64,000 nt of DNA from Peronospora farinosa (taxonomy: Eukaryota > Oomycota > Peronosporomycetes > Peronosporales > Peronosporaceae): the NCBI GenBank assembly GCA_947646735.1, contig CANTFK010000692.1:62001-126000 (forward strand), given 5' to 3'. Below are positions 45,439 to 55,804 of the stretch, one piece after another (position 1 is the first letter of the stretch; every line of letters begins with the position of its first letter). The notes beneath the pieces were generated by a model, which saw nothing but the letters and a program-made list of their open reading frames with translations, did no database searches and was not told where the DNA came from. The position numbers and the translations under genes were made by a program.

Positions 45439-46845
45439 GAGATCTTATCGTATAAGGTTGCAGCCAACTATTGTAGTATTGGCTAGCTCTCCGCACCATT
45501 GCGCGGTGATACGACATGTTTACGATTAGGTGAAGCGTAACGAACGTTAGTGTTCTTTATTTCGCATTCTGTGGTCATATCTAAGTGCATGTGCGGGTAT
45601 GTTACTCGCAAAGAATGCTTTGAGGTGAATTTAAGCTACGTTGCGTCTGCCGGTTTGGACTCGATCTTTACTTTGACATGCAACAGGATTAGAATGATGC
45701 ATCGCCTCTGCTTGACGAAAGACAATCAACATCTATCGGCAGATGGGTTGCAGTGTCTACAGCCTTTGCAAACCAAATCTTGCTCAAGATGCCCGATCAG
45801 TGCACGATGGTAAATTGGAAACACCGAATGTAATGATGGACACAAAAATAGAAAAATGCGTCTGGAGTCATGTGAGCTGCAGCTGTAAAGCTGATGTACA
45901 AACAATGACTTGGCAAGAAGATTCGCGACTGGAGAGACGGTTGATAACGCGGACGGCAAAGTGTTGATGTCTACCGAGCGCACTTCGCACTGGCTGTTGC
46001 GCAGGAATACGTGTGTATGTCTAGGAAGCGTGATGCTAAATACCTCGAAAAGCTGGAAGAGCTAAGTGTCTCAGTGCCAAATGGTCGAGTCGTTAAAGAT
46101 GAATACAGCCAGTATGTGACGGCAAAGTGATGTTGTCTTCATGAAACTAGGAAGCGAAGGTCGCCATCATAGCAGCCATCGAATTAAGAGTGCATGGCTA
46201 GTCGATCAAATTTAGAGATCGAGTGACTTCAAGTACATGCTTGGTCGCAAAACAATTGCAACCTTAAGTTAAGAATTCTACCGCAGGATTCAGAGGCACA
46301 AACTAGGTATGGGGATACGGTAATAGTGGCAAGGTCAAAGATGTTGTCAATGTTAAGCTAACGAGCAACCGTGACATCGCGGTGTTAAATCTTAATACGG
46401 ACGCATATATGTATTCACTTCAATTGCTCTCCTTAGCTCATCTTCAATGCTGGTGCTTCCTTTAAACCTCACCCTTTCAACGATTGCAAGGCATCGTGTG
46501 TTTTGGCACCGATCTTTAGCTCATATGGGAGATATACAGTCGGGTTGAACTACAAAAAATTGCACTATCCGATGTAAACCATTTCGAGCTCACCTTCTGT
46601 GTGATGGTCACCCACTACCAGATGGCATACTAAATGTCAACGGCAGAGTAGATGGCGGTAGTATTGTCCACCTAGCATCTCACGCAGTTGTGAGAGTGCC
46701 GATCTCAATTTCAACATCTCGGCTTACCGGCAACGAAAAATTTCAGGTATTCCTTCTCGTATGAAAGGAAGCTCCTTACTTGCGCTATGCTGCCTCTACA
46801 ACCCTGTGTTGTTGTTGCACGGGGATTTCGTTTCATGGCAGTGCG

Positions 46846-46859
46846 TTTCATTCTGAAAA
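46846..46859 (+). promoter_or_regulatory. Possible oomycete initiator before the acid phosphatase
   Basis: TTTCATTCTGAAAA fits the YCAYTYY initiator core well but lies only about 10 bases before the ATG at 46860, which would give an extremely short leader. Confidence 0.3.
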
Positions 46860-48917
46860 ATGCCGCCTGCTAAGCACCAAACTACCGCGTCCTTCATCAA
46901 GAACAGTCGTCCTGCAAACCAGTACTACTCCATCGTCGTGGAGCCATGTCCTGAGCCTCCAATCTCCGGTGCAGCAGTTTTCAAGCATAGTAATTGGTCA
47001 CGTATCGCCTCACTACTGCCGGTGCTATTGCTGCTTACATTATTAGTTATAAGTGTGACTACGTACGCTCCTCGCTCGTCCTCTGCTATTGCAGCGCGCG
47101 AGCGGAAGCCCGAAGATGTCGACGACAAGTGCGAGGTGGAGAACTGCATGCCGTACGATATCCGCTCGTCTTTTGTGGACAAAGAGGTAATGGTAGAGTG
47201 GTCTACGCGACACACTAACATTCCCACGGTAAAGTTGCAGAAGGCAGATGACAACAGCCCCGGTCTCGCCAATCCATGGCGATCTTGTCACGATTTGACC
47301 GCTGATGTTGAAGTGCGCTACCGTCGTCTGGGAGACAACGACACAATGCTGGTCAGCGACGAGAGTGAGGAACCTTTTGTCAGGAAGGCAGCTACTGCGT
47401 CCAATACCGACAATTCGGCGTTCACCACATACACAGCGCACTTTGAACTTCCAGAGGTAATGCAGAACGCGGCGTACGAATTCATAGTCGGTTCTGTTTT
47501 CCACGGCTGGTCGGCGGTCCATCGACTTGGTGCCATTATCCCATATCATGGAGATGAATCGGAGCAATGCCGTCCTAAAAATGTGCACACGGCGTACGGC
47601 TTGAAGCCTGGTAGCTTGGCTGTGCAGTGGATGACCACAGAGTTTTGCGGAGAAGGCGACGCCCAATTGCAGCTAAAGGAAGGATATCTTACTCACATTG
47701 AGGTTGACGGACCGAATGCGACCCCCGTGACGGCCTGGGCCAACACGACGTTGTTTGAAGATAATGGCGCGGAGCAGAATAAGGGCTGGATGCATGTCGT
47801 AAGACTACAGGGGCTAAAGCCGGACATGAGGTACACCTACGTTGTTGGCAATGCACATTACGAATCGTGGTCAATTCCATTTGCTACCAAAACTGCACCA
47901 GCCCCACTGCTTCCTGGAGAGAACCCTATCAAGTCCACGCGATTCCTGGTCACGGGGGATATTGGCTATCAGAATGCAGCCACTTTGCCGATGATGCAGT
48001 CTGAGGTTGCCGAAGGAGCTGTGGATGGCATTGTGTCTGTTGGAGACTACGCCTATGATCTGCATCTGGTAAATGGTCACGTTGGAGATATTTTCATGCA
48101 GCAGATCGAACCGATGGCTGCTAGTGTACCGTTCATGGTGTGCCCAGGAAATCACGAACAACACAACACATTCAGCCACTACTCGCAACGCTTTTGCCTT
48201 ATGCCGAGCAATGAAATCGAAGGCGTACAGAGCGTACACGTTGGCGGACGATTACGAGATGCAGAGCCCAAGGAGGTGCCAAACAACTGGTTTTATTCCT
48301 ACGATGTAGGGCTCGTGCACTTTACGGTTATCTCAACAGAGATCTACTTTAAAAAAACCCTGGATGTAGATGGAGACGTGATCGCACGGCAAGAAGCCTG
48401 GCTGGAGCAAGATCTTGCCAGAGCCAATACGAATCGGGAGCAAACGCCTTGGCTTGTGGTGATAGGACATCGTCCCATGTACTGCACCTCTGACAGTACC
48501 AACTGCGGGGACAAAGCTGCAATGCTACGGAATAAGCTGGAAGACAAGCTGTACATGCACGGAGTTGACCTTTACCTTTGCGGACACCAGCACAACTACG
48601 AGCGAGCTTTTGATGTGTACAAGTCACATACATGGAAGCGCACCCACAATATGCGTGCTACGACGCACATTCTCACTGGGGCGTCGGGTCAGTACTTGAC
48701 GTCTATTATGAGAAAAGCTTTTGAGAGACCCAGTGAGGTCTGGAACGCCTTCCGCAATTCCATCTTTGGATACTCGCGCATGGAGGTCGTAAATGCCACA
48801 CATTTGCATTGGCAGCAGGTCGAAGCAGACCCCGAGAATCCAGCAGCACGTGGGCTCTATGGTCATGTGATTGATGACGTGTGGCTCATACAAGAACGAC
48901 ATGGCAGCTTCATGTAG
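46860..48917 (+). CDS. Purple acid phosphatase-like metallophosphoesterase, membrane-anchored
   Basis: A 685-residue single-exon protein. A hydrophobic segment at about residues 49-66 (LLPVLLLLTLLVISVTTYAP) after a 48-residue N-terminus suggests a type II signal anchor, placing the enzyme in the secretory lumen or outside the cell. An Fn3-like domain precedes the catalytic domain. The five PAP metal-binding blocks are all present: GDIGY (D367), GDYAYD (D396), GNHE (N431), GHRPMY (H537) and GHQHNYER (H576, H578). Such enzymes hydrolyse phosphate monoesters and help phosphate scavenging. The substrate is not known. The gene is followed by PSMA3 on the same strand after about 260 bases. Confidence 0.92.
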   Translation: MPPAKHQTTASFIKNSRPANQYYSIVVEPCPEPPISGAAVFKHSNWSRIASLLPVLLLLTLLVISVTTYAPRSSSAIAARERKPEDVDDKCEVENCMPYDIRSSFVDKEVMVEWSTRHTNIPTVKLQKADDNSPGLANPWRSCHDLTADVEVRYRRLGDNDTMLVSDESEEPFVRKAATASNTDNSAFTTYTAHFELPEVMQNAAYEFIVGSVFHGWSAVHRLGAIIPYHGDESEQCRPKNVHTAYGLKPGSLAVQWMTTEFCGEGDAQLQLKEGYLTHIEVDGPNATPVTAWANTTLFEDNGAEQNKGWMHVVRLQGLKPDMRYTYVVGNAHYESWSIPFATKTAPAPLLPGENPIKSTRFLVTGDIGYQNAATLPMMQSEVAEGAVDGIVSVGDYAYDLHLVNGHVGDIFMQQIEPMAASVPFMVCPGNHEQHNTFSHYSQRFCLMPSNEIEGVQSVHVGGRLRDAEPKEVPNNWFYSYDVGLVHFTVISTEIYFKKTLDVDGDVIARQEAWLEQDLARANTNREQTPWLVVIGHRPMYCTSDSTNCGDKAAMLRNKLEDKLYMHGVDLYLCGHQHNYERAFDVYKSHTWKRTHNMRATTHILTGASGQYLTSIMRKAFERPSEVWNAFRNSIFGYSRMEVVNATHLHWQQVEADPENPAARGLYGHVIDDVWLIQERHGSFM

Positions 48918-49053
48918 CAGTAAATCCACTGAGTCTAACAGCAAACCCATATTTCATACATGCGTCGTCAAATTAACTGCTTTCAGTACATTACATATTC
49001 GAATCAACATTCTCGTTCCATTCGAGTTACCTTCACGCAACCTCAAATACAAT

Positions 49054-49067
49054 GGGGGGGGGGGGGG
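49054..49067 (+). repeat. G14 homopolymer
   Basis: Fourteen consecutive G between the phosphatase stop and the PSMA3 start; probably length-variable and error-prone in sequencing. Confidence 0.9.
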
Positions 49068-49173
49068 ATATTTGCTAAGGAAAAACGGTAAAAGCGACGA
49101 AGATCGTTTCTCTGTATCGCGGCAGTAAACCTTTGTACTCCGCCCCCAAGCTCGTAAATCACAACAAATTAGT

Positions 49174-50198
49174 ATGAGTAGTACCGGTGCCGGATATGAT
49201 TACTCGGCGGGTACGTTCTCACCTGAAGGCCGCATTTTTCAGGTCGAATACGCCAAGAAAGCCGTTGAGAACAGCGGGTACTGAAAGATCGAATAGTTAA
49301 TCTCTATCTCTATCCATTGCATTTTATCCTCTTTACTTACGTATCATTTTACTCTTAATGTTCTATAGCACAACAATCGGTATCAAGTGTACGGACGGTA
49401 TCATCATGGGAGTAGAGAAGACGCTATTGAGTAAGATGCTGGTGCCTGGTACGCACCGTCGAGTCTACGCCATTGACCGTCACGTCGGTCTGTCTATGGC
49501 GGGACTTGTGGCTGATGGTCGTCAGCTCGTGAACCGCGCGCGCGAGGAGGCGCTTAACTACAAGAAGAATTACGGCTCTGGTATCCCACCCCACTTGCTA
49601 GCAGAGCGCATGGGTCAGTTTGTACACTACTTCACGCTATATGGCTCCATCCGGCCTTTTGGCACAGCTGTTATGCTTGCTGGCTACGATGAGGACACGA
49701 AAAAGTCCAGTCTCTACATGGTAGAACCTTCGGGAGTCACCTACGTACGTTTACAAATGCAAAGGGAGCAGTTTTTGCTTTTTTGGTCATTCATTTGCTG
49801 ACGAGAAGCTGATGTGGTCGTGACATTTGCAGAGCTATCGGGGTTGTGCTTTGGGCAAGGGCCAACAGTCGGCCAAGACAGAAATTGAAAAGTACAAACT
49901 TTTTGACATGACGTGCCGTGAAGCCATGAAATACGTTGCCAAGATGTAGGTGCAGGTCTTTTCGGAGCTATTTTCTGGGTGATTTTTTTGCTGATGAATG
50001 TTTGTTTTGGGCAGTCTCATCACGCTGCACGATGAGGTGCGTCACCCATTCGAGCTGGAGCTAAGTTGGGTCTGCGAAGAGACGAACTGGCAACATCATC
50101 TGGTGCCGGACAACTTGCGCGACGAGGTGAACGAGTGGGCCGTCCAGTCTATTAAGGAGGATGAGATGGCTGATGACGACGATGATGACGATGAGTAA
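49174..50198 (+). CDS. PSMA3: 20S proteasome alpha-7 subunit (PSMA3), four exons
   Basis: Structural alpha-ring subunit of the 20S proteasome. I join 49174-49277, 49369-49744, 49833-49945 and 50015-50198, giving 258 residues. The N-terminus [20 protein letters not shown] with [14 protein letters not shown] is the proteasome alpha signature. Further matches are [47 protein letters not shown] and [13 protein letters not shown]. The acidic tail ([12 protein letters not shown]) is the phosphorylatable C-terminus typical of alpha-7. The introns are 91, 88 and 69 nt. The first exon starts within 110 bases of the G14 tract. Confidence 0.95.
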
Positions 50199-50647
50199 GT
50201 TTGCTACTATGACGCAAAGTGGTCGTGAGAAGATTAAAAGGGTAAATCCTTCCTGGCAAGCACGATAAGTAACGCCTTTAAACCTGTTGCAAAGGCGAAA
50301 TAAAGACAATCAGTTGGCAAAAAAGTGGATTTATGCACATGCTCCCGATATCGATGAAGTGATCATACATGAAGATGCCAGATAGAAATGTATTTACTAT
50401 AGATATGCTTGGCAATACTTCTCGACGACGAGCAGGTCGGCACACGTCCAGCAGCGACTTCTGATAACTGGAAAGGGTCAAACTGACTCTACGCAACAAA
50501 GTAAAATACAATCCGTTCATGTAGATTGTTTATACACACCACTATTGTAAACTACATGCAGTTAATGAACTACTACACTCTCTCCCCTTTTCTTTTCTGT
50601 CTCGCAGTGCTGTGGCACCTTAAATAGTAAATACTCCACGGCTGCGA
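50199..50647. other. Intergenic between convergent PSMA3 and the cysteine-rich gene
   Basis: The 3' flanks of two convergent genes; nothing recognised. Confidence 0.45.
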
Positions 50648-51178
50648 TCACAACGACCTGGCAGTCGTGTTGTCACTGAAGCTGAAAGACACGAGTCCGT
50701 CTAGTTCCGTCTCCTCATCGTCGCTGTCTCCATAGAAACTCGAGGACGAGCACGTACTGCCAAGAGGCGTGTGAAGACGCGTGGATCGGCGCATGGCAAA
50801 CATACGCAGATTCATTTCGCGGTACATGATGACACTCCACTTGCACTCGCCAGAGCAATAGCAGTCGACCTGATCATCAGGAATCTGCAGCGAGAAGAAG
50901 GACACACCGCAGTTGCTGCATACGAGTGGCAGGCCAGATACGTTTGAAGTGTTGTCGTAGCACTCGTCATAAGCAAAGTACTCTGTGGCAGCCATGTAGG
51001 CTAGCACTTCAAGGTCTACAGCCTCATCCATAGTACGAACCGAAGTGTCAGATCGCGCGTCTTGTGACGTGCTACAGTGCCGCCAATGACAGTCCATATA
51101 GCTTAAATGATTTTTGTCAAGACTGGGCATCGCTTGCACTCTCCTCCCCGTATTCGAATAACTCGTTTGGATCACCAT
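50648..51178 (-). CDS. Oomycete cysteine-rich protein of unknown function
   Basis: A single-exon protein of about 160-176 residues, starting at 51178 or, perhaps more likely, at the ATG at 51130 (MPSLDKNHLSYMDCHW). It has a compact putative zinc-binding region: LVCSNCGVSF, then DCYCSGECKWSVIMYREMNL, about 22 residues later, giving C-X2-C...C-X-C-X3-C spacing reminiscent of a treble-clef finger. The C-terminus is serine-rich and acidic (SFYGDSDDEETELDG). I recall similar short proteins in Phytophthora but no function. The zinc ligands and serine tail suggest a regulatory or binding protein; this is inference. Confidence 0.6.
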   Translation of the reverse strand: MVIQTSYSNTGRRVQAMPSLDKNHLSYMDCHWRHCSTSQDARSDTSVRTMDEAVDLEVLAYMAATEYFAYDECYDNTSNVSGLPLVCSNCGVSFFSLQIPDDQVDCYCSGECKWSVIMYREMNLRMFAMRRSTRLHTPLGSTCSSSSFYGDSDDEETELDGLVSFSFSDNTTARSL

Positions 51179-51202
51179 GTGATGATATATGGTTGTATTC
51201 AA

Positions 51203-52470
51203 TTAATTAAGGGGAGAGAGAGGCGGAAAAAAACCGTAAGTCTTGGGGACACGGTAAAAAGAAAAGTGACGGTCGAGGCCAGTAGCGATCTTTTCCCCTG
51301 CTGTTTGTCGATTCTCTTGCATTCACTATGTAATTGAATTCGCTCTAACTTCGAGCACTTTGCCTTATCCCATCTTGTCGGTGTTTTGTACGCCCTGTCG
51401 CTCGAGTGACGGTGTCTCGTGAAGAGTCGCTATTTTAACGGAGACCGTCCAATCAAGGACCGCCATCTGATACCATTACAGCAACGGGGCAGTTTCAGAT
51501 ATGTGTGGATTGGTCAAGCGATTTATCGAACAAAAACACGGACCTGAGTTTTCCAAACTCGCTGTTGCGAGGCAACAAAAGCATTAAAAGCTTTGCGCAA
51601 GGCTCTCAAGACGTGTACTATGCCTCACATAGTAACAACGTTTGAGTGTCGGTATCGGCTTTCACATCCAGTAGATAGATAGATAGCACTGTGAGGATGG
51701 CCGTAACAGTCAGTGTTCACACGAACTTTGCGCTGTTGTGAGATGGGTTGCTATAAGATCCACCGAGTGAGCGCTGGATCGGCTCCTACGCTGTTTCGCC
51801 ATTGTTGGTCAAGCGTTTTTACAGCCGTTTCGGTATCAGTGCAAGTCAGCAAGCCAAAGCAGTAAGTGACGCGCTACATTGAACCAATCATCGCTGCTGC
51901 CCGATGCCACAAAGACCATTTCTTGGAAAGCGGAGCAAATCAGCGAGACCATATGGATACATGCTGCGTCAACGTGCGACCATTATTCTAACGATGCACG
52001 TCTTCGAGCATGATGTCTTCGGTGTGGAATCACGACGCATCAAGATTATGTGGTGTAAAACATGCAGTCAGATGTTACCAAAGAAAATGGCATGGCTTGT
52101 AGTGCGGCGGCACGTCAAGAGGCGAGATTGCACGGATGTTGCGATTCTGTAGTGACGTATATACAGACCAGCAGATGCAATTTGACATGACGGTATTCAA
52201 CGCATGGCAGAATTACTCTGGGTAGCATAGAGCCTGGAAATGGGCCGTGAACGACGCAACGGCCAACGTGTTAGACGAGCATGTAGAAGACCATACTAAC
52301 GATAGCCAAGTAGCGCCATTTTACAGATAATACACTGAGGCAGTAATAATCTTGGACATGTGGTCCACATGCTCACAAGATCGGGGCTTGTTCAAACATC
52401 AATACTGAAGCTCTGTAGTTTTCTCAGTCACGGCGGTTTAGTTAGTGGCTACGACAGAGCCTGGTTACGC
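51203..52470. other. Intergenic between the cysteine-rich gene and the transposase-derived gene
   Basis: About 1.3 kb with scattered short frames, one of 82 codons at 51904-52152 (plus) that I do not recognise, and a short GATA microsatellite near 51674-51686. Confidence 0.45.
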
Positions 52471-54330
52471 ATGGCACGGCCCAAGGCGCGTAGTACAAAC
52501 CTCACGCATGAGCAAAAGCGCCTCATCTGTCTACACGCACGACAGTTTCCCAAGACCACCCAAACACAATTGGGTCAATGGGCTAAAGAGCAGTTCAATC
52601 TCGACTATGTGCCATCACAGGCCGCCATGAGCTACATGCTCAAGAAACGCACGCAATTCGAACTCGTGTCCGGTGAAGGTCGTGACTACAAGAAGCTGCG
52701 CACCGTCAAATGTCCCGAGGTGGACTCGGCGCTGGCCAATTGGTTCCTCTACTGCCAAGCAAGACGACTCAAATTACCAGGAGATCTCGTACGTCACAAA
52801 GCGCGCATATTCTATGAGCTCCTAGCCCCGCAGCTACCTGAAAGTGTCACATGTTCTCCGCCTCAATTTTCCAATGGCTGGATGCATTCATTCATGGGAA
52901 GGCATGGATTCTCTTTAGGAGGAGGCAAAGGCAGCAAAGGACGAACGCAACATGAAGAAGCGGACGGTAAACCAAAATTGACACCGGAAACGTCGGTGAT
53001 CTCCACGCCGGACCATATCAAGGCGGCAGTGGCGGGTGTGCCGCCGGAAAATGTCTACTGGCTGCATGAGACGCGGCTGTTTTACGCGATGAGTCCGGAC
53101 AGGCAAGCGTTACCATCTAATCATCATCCGGAAAAAAAGTTGACAATGCTATTGGCACTTAACGCAGACGGCAGTGATAGGCTTAACCCGTTTTTTGTGG
53201 GACCTCACCCGTTGTCGATGGATTCGAACCAAAAGGCGGAAGAACGGCCGTATCAATTTGCCTGCAATCATAAAGCCTGGATGCCGCCGACGATGCTACG
53301 AGACTGGCTCATGGCGCTGGATTGGCGCATGCGTGTTACTAACCGCAATATTGTGCTTATTGTTGACTCAGTAGCTGCCATGTGCGTGCAAAAAGCGTCG
53401 TTGTCGAATGTAAAGATGCATTTTGTGGAACGCAACCACGCTGGAGAGCTCTGTGTTCGAACTTTAGAAATGGGCGTTGTGGCTGCTGTCAAGCGCCGTT
53501 ACCGCTACCAGCTCTTAGACTACGCGCTTGACCGGCGAGAGGAAGGTCAGCTTGATATCTACGATATTCCATTGCAAAAGGTTGTAGAGTGGGTGGTACA
53601 AGGTTGGCAGCAAATTCCGCGGTCACGCATCATTGCTAGCTTCGCGCACGTGGGCGTGATGTTTACTACCGAGACAGGAGCTGCAGTTGCCCCGGACGAC
53701 CGTATTGATGATAAACTTGATGCGCAGATTCAAGTGCTGTTGAAGCGTTTAAAGCTAGTCAGTCCCATGCGGCTGATTGAGGTCGTGGCACCTAGTTCTG
53801 AGAAGGTGTCCGACGAAAACCTGACAGATGCAGATTTTGCTGACTCGGCGCTGCATGCCGCTCAAGGTACGATTGGTATACAATTGAGCTCGGACGACCT
53901 GACCCGCCATACGATAGTGCAAGAGTCTACAAATTCAGATAGCTTGACACCAGTCGACATGCAGGCATTCTCATCCAGTCCAACTGCACCCCGCCGCAAC
54001 AGCAACAATGCCAGCAGTGTACTGAGCAATTACCCTGGTTTTGATCAGGGGTACCCTGGCTCACTGGATGATTCGTGGTTGTCACATGGTGCTATGACCG
54101 CCCCTGGTCGCCAGCCTGTGAGCGATTTGGAGGCGGTACAAAAGACAATTTGTTTGGCGAACGAAATGAATTGTGATCCAGTGGTGATGTTGGAGCTCAA
54201 TCGAATTAAAACGGAGGTGGCCAATCGTGATCCAAGCACGTCAACTTCTACAACGCTGAGTACGCCGACCACTCGCAATGCTGCCGTCTGTCAATTTCAT
54301 TTCGGAGCTCCAACTCGGCGACTACTATAA
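52471..54330 (+). CDS. Domesticated pogo/CENP-B-type transposase protein
   Basis: A 619-residue intact single-exon protein; the first good ATG is 52471 (MARPKARSTN), the open frame upstream starts at a GTG. Residues about 10-60 form a psq-type helix-turn-helix, residues 80-150 a CENPB-type DNA-binding domain (WFLYCQARRLKLPGD, FSNGWMHSFMGRHGF), and residues 195-400 a DDE-1 superfamily core. In that core the first catalytic Asp of the DET block is His (H199 in LHETRLF), the second Asp is kept (D299 in LIVDS) and the third position is Glu (E333 in TLEMGVVAAVKRRYR). The usual proline-rich third block is also altered. A long polar C-terminal region follows. Intact frame with lost catalytic residues argues for a domesticated DNA-binding protein rather than a transposon. 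No terminal inverted repeats were noticed. Confidence 0.75.
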   Translation: MARPKARSTNLTHEQKRLICLHARQFPKTTQTQLGQWAKEQFNLDYVPSQAAMSYMLKKRTQFELVSGEGRDYKKLRTVKCPEVDSALANWFLYCQARRLKLPGDLVRHKARIFYELLAPQLPESVTCSPPQFSNGWMHSFMGRHGFSLGGGKGSKGRTQHEEADGKPKLTPETSVISTPDHIKAAVAGVPPENVYWLHETRLFYAMSPDRQALPSNHHPEKKLTMLLALNADGSDRLNPFFVGPHPLSMDSNQKAEERPYQFACNHKAWMPPTMLRDWLMALDWRMRVTNRNIVLIVDSVAAMCVQKASLSNVKMHFVERNHAGELCVRTLEMGVVAAVKRRYRYQLLDYALDRREEGQLDIYDIPLQKVVEWVVQGWQQIPRSRIIASFAHVGVMFTTETGAAVAPDDRIDDKLDAQIQVLLKRLKLVSPMRLIEVVAPSSEKVSDENLTDADFADSALHAAQGTIGIQLSSDDLTRHTIVQESTNSDSLTPVDMQAFSSSPTAPRRNSNNASSVLSNYPGFDQGYPGSLDDSWLSHGAMTAPGRQPVSDLEAVQKTICLANEMNCDPVVMLELNRIKTEVANRDPSTSTSTTLSTPTTRNAAVCQFHFGAPTRRLL

Positions 54331-54503
54331 GTTAGCGACTTGGTGTATAGCATGTCACATATTGCGTTACAAAAGATGTAGCCATCTCAGGCAACTTTAA
54401 TGAGCATGTCAAACGTAGCCATCTCTATTCAATCTTGCTTTTTTGATTGGCTGAAATGCATGTGGAAGATTCTCTCTACATCACACCTTTTCTTACTAAA
54501 ATC
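54331..54503. other. Intergenic between the transposase-derived gene and the RAB7 promoter repeats
   Basis: AT-rich; nothing recognised. Confidence 0.4.
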
Positions 54504-54569
54504 AAGGTCTAGAGACAGTAAAACAAAGGTCTAGAGACGGTAAAACGAAGGTCTGGAGACAGTAAATCA
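54504..54569. repeat. Three tandem 22-bp repeats before the RAB7 relic
   Basis: Units at 54504, 54526 and 54548 share AAGGTCTAGAGACAGTAAA with one to three changes; a fourth partial unit follows at 54570. They end about 50 bases before the RAB7 ATG. Confidence 0.9.
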
Positions 54570-54619
54570 AAGGTATACTCTCTTTTTATACGTGACACTC
54601 GATCCATTGCTCAATTAAC

Positions 54620-54670
54620 ATGTCACACCGCAAAAGAGTTTTGCTTAGGGTGATCATTTTGGGTGATAAG
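54620..54670 (+). pseudogene. RAB7 relic, exon 1 fragment left of the copia element
   Basis: Seventeen codons beginning MSHRKRVLLRVIILGD, the start of a RAB7 small GTPase up to just before the P-loop GKT. The frame then runs straight into the copia LTR at 54671. The remaining RAB7 sequence is found right of the element, beginning at 59683. Confidence 0.88.
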
Positions 54671-54873
54671 TGTTGAAAATCTTGGTGAACAGTCGCTGAG
54701 CTGGCCGAATCCTGGGAGCAGTCGCGTGAGCAGTTACACTGCCGGATGACTCTAGGCAACAGTCGTGTGAACCAACAGAAAGTAGGTTCAAATGCGAGTT
54801 GCTATGTTCAGAAATATATATATTACTTACTCTCTAAATTTCTCTCTCGTGCACAAGTTTCTCCCTTTCAATA
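54671..54873 (+). repeat. Copia left LTR
   Basis: 203 bp starting TGTTGAAAATCTTGG and ending TTCAATA; 8 differences from the right LTR. Confidence 0.92.
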
Positions 54874-54988
54874 GGTTATAAGCCCAAGCGACGGGTCTGA
54901 GCATTCTCTCGGCGAGGTACGAACACCCCCGACCGGAGGGGTCGCTCGCGAAAGGAGCGACGCTGACCAGGAGACGTCACTGTCCAAC

Positions 54989-55804
54989 ATGGAGCGCGTG
55001 CTCGCAGCACTCACGCGGTTGGAGACACGCATAGACACTATTGAAAGAGCTAGTGTAAGCGTGTCAAACGCTTCGCCTGTCTCGCCACGCATGCAACATG
55101 CACAACCTGGGCGACGAACGGATGGGCGCAACGTGGTGCAAGCGGCATTCGCTGGAAGCGATTTTCGTCGCGCAATAGATGGCGGCAGCGCGCTAGGGCG
55201 TACGCCGATGCAGATCGACAAACTGTCCGGTATGGGACCGTTTGGGGCTGGGAGCTTTTACAGGCGCGTCGAAGCACAGGCGCGGGTTAATCAAGGTGCG
55301 GCGGAGGCACAAGCCGCGATGGAAGCACAAGCGGCAGCCCAAGCGCAAGCAGCGTATCAAGCTCAGGCGCATCATCAAGAAGCACCGCCCCCAAGGCCGT
55401 ACGCAGACCCTCGGGTCTTAATGGACATCGCGTGCCCAACGCTCGAGACTCAAAGTTGATGATCGGAATGTTCAGCGAAGTGGAGCAATACAAAGGACTG
55501 GAAAGTGGATTTCGTCAGTGGGCACTACTATTCATTGAGGCCATTGAGATGGCTGAGCTCGGGTGCGGGTACAAATGGACAGAACGAGTTAAGGCGAACA
55601 AGCTCTGGAGGAAACGGCCTTGCAGTATCATCAAGCACACATTGAAGGATGGTGGATGCGTAGCCAAAGTATCGCATATTTGCTCGAGCAGCTGTGGCTC
55701 GCTTTTAAGGTGAACATTTCCCATCACCAAGCTGTGCATCTGTACGGGCAAAAAAGAGCAGCTCGCGATCGTGGACCGAGCACCTGTTATACCTCACGGC
55801 TCTC
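54989..55804 (+). pseudogene. Copia gag, frameshifted
   Basis: The first frame (54989-55459) starts MERVLAALTRLETRIDTIER and carries an alanine/glutamine-rich repeat. The conserved copia gag core (EQYKGLESGFRQWALLFIEA) continues in another frame from 55432, and is broken again before 55800. Not translatable as one protein. Confidence 0.7.

Larger units (their letters stand above)
44378..46859. other. Long gene-poor interval, BAG6-like gene to acid phosphatase
   Basis: About 2.5 kb. Apart from one small membrane-protein candidate (45250-45438, minus) I see only short unrecognised frames and no clear repeats. Confidence 0.45.

Noticed and set aside
45550..45967. Overlapping 74-87 codon plus-strand frames
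   Set aside because: Overlapping frames with no similarity; probably chance in an AT-balanced intergenic stretch.
51904..52152. 82-codon plus-strand frame before the transposase-derived gene
   Set aside because: No similarity recognised and no splice sites linking it to the downstream gene; could be part of an old element but not supported.
54786..54800. GGTTCAAATGC in both copia LTRs, resembling a tRNA B box
   Set aside because: No matching A box or cloverleaf was found at the right distance; it is ordinary LTR sequence.
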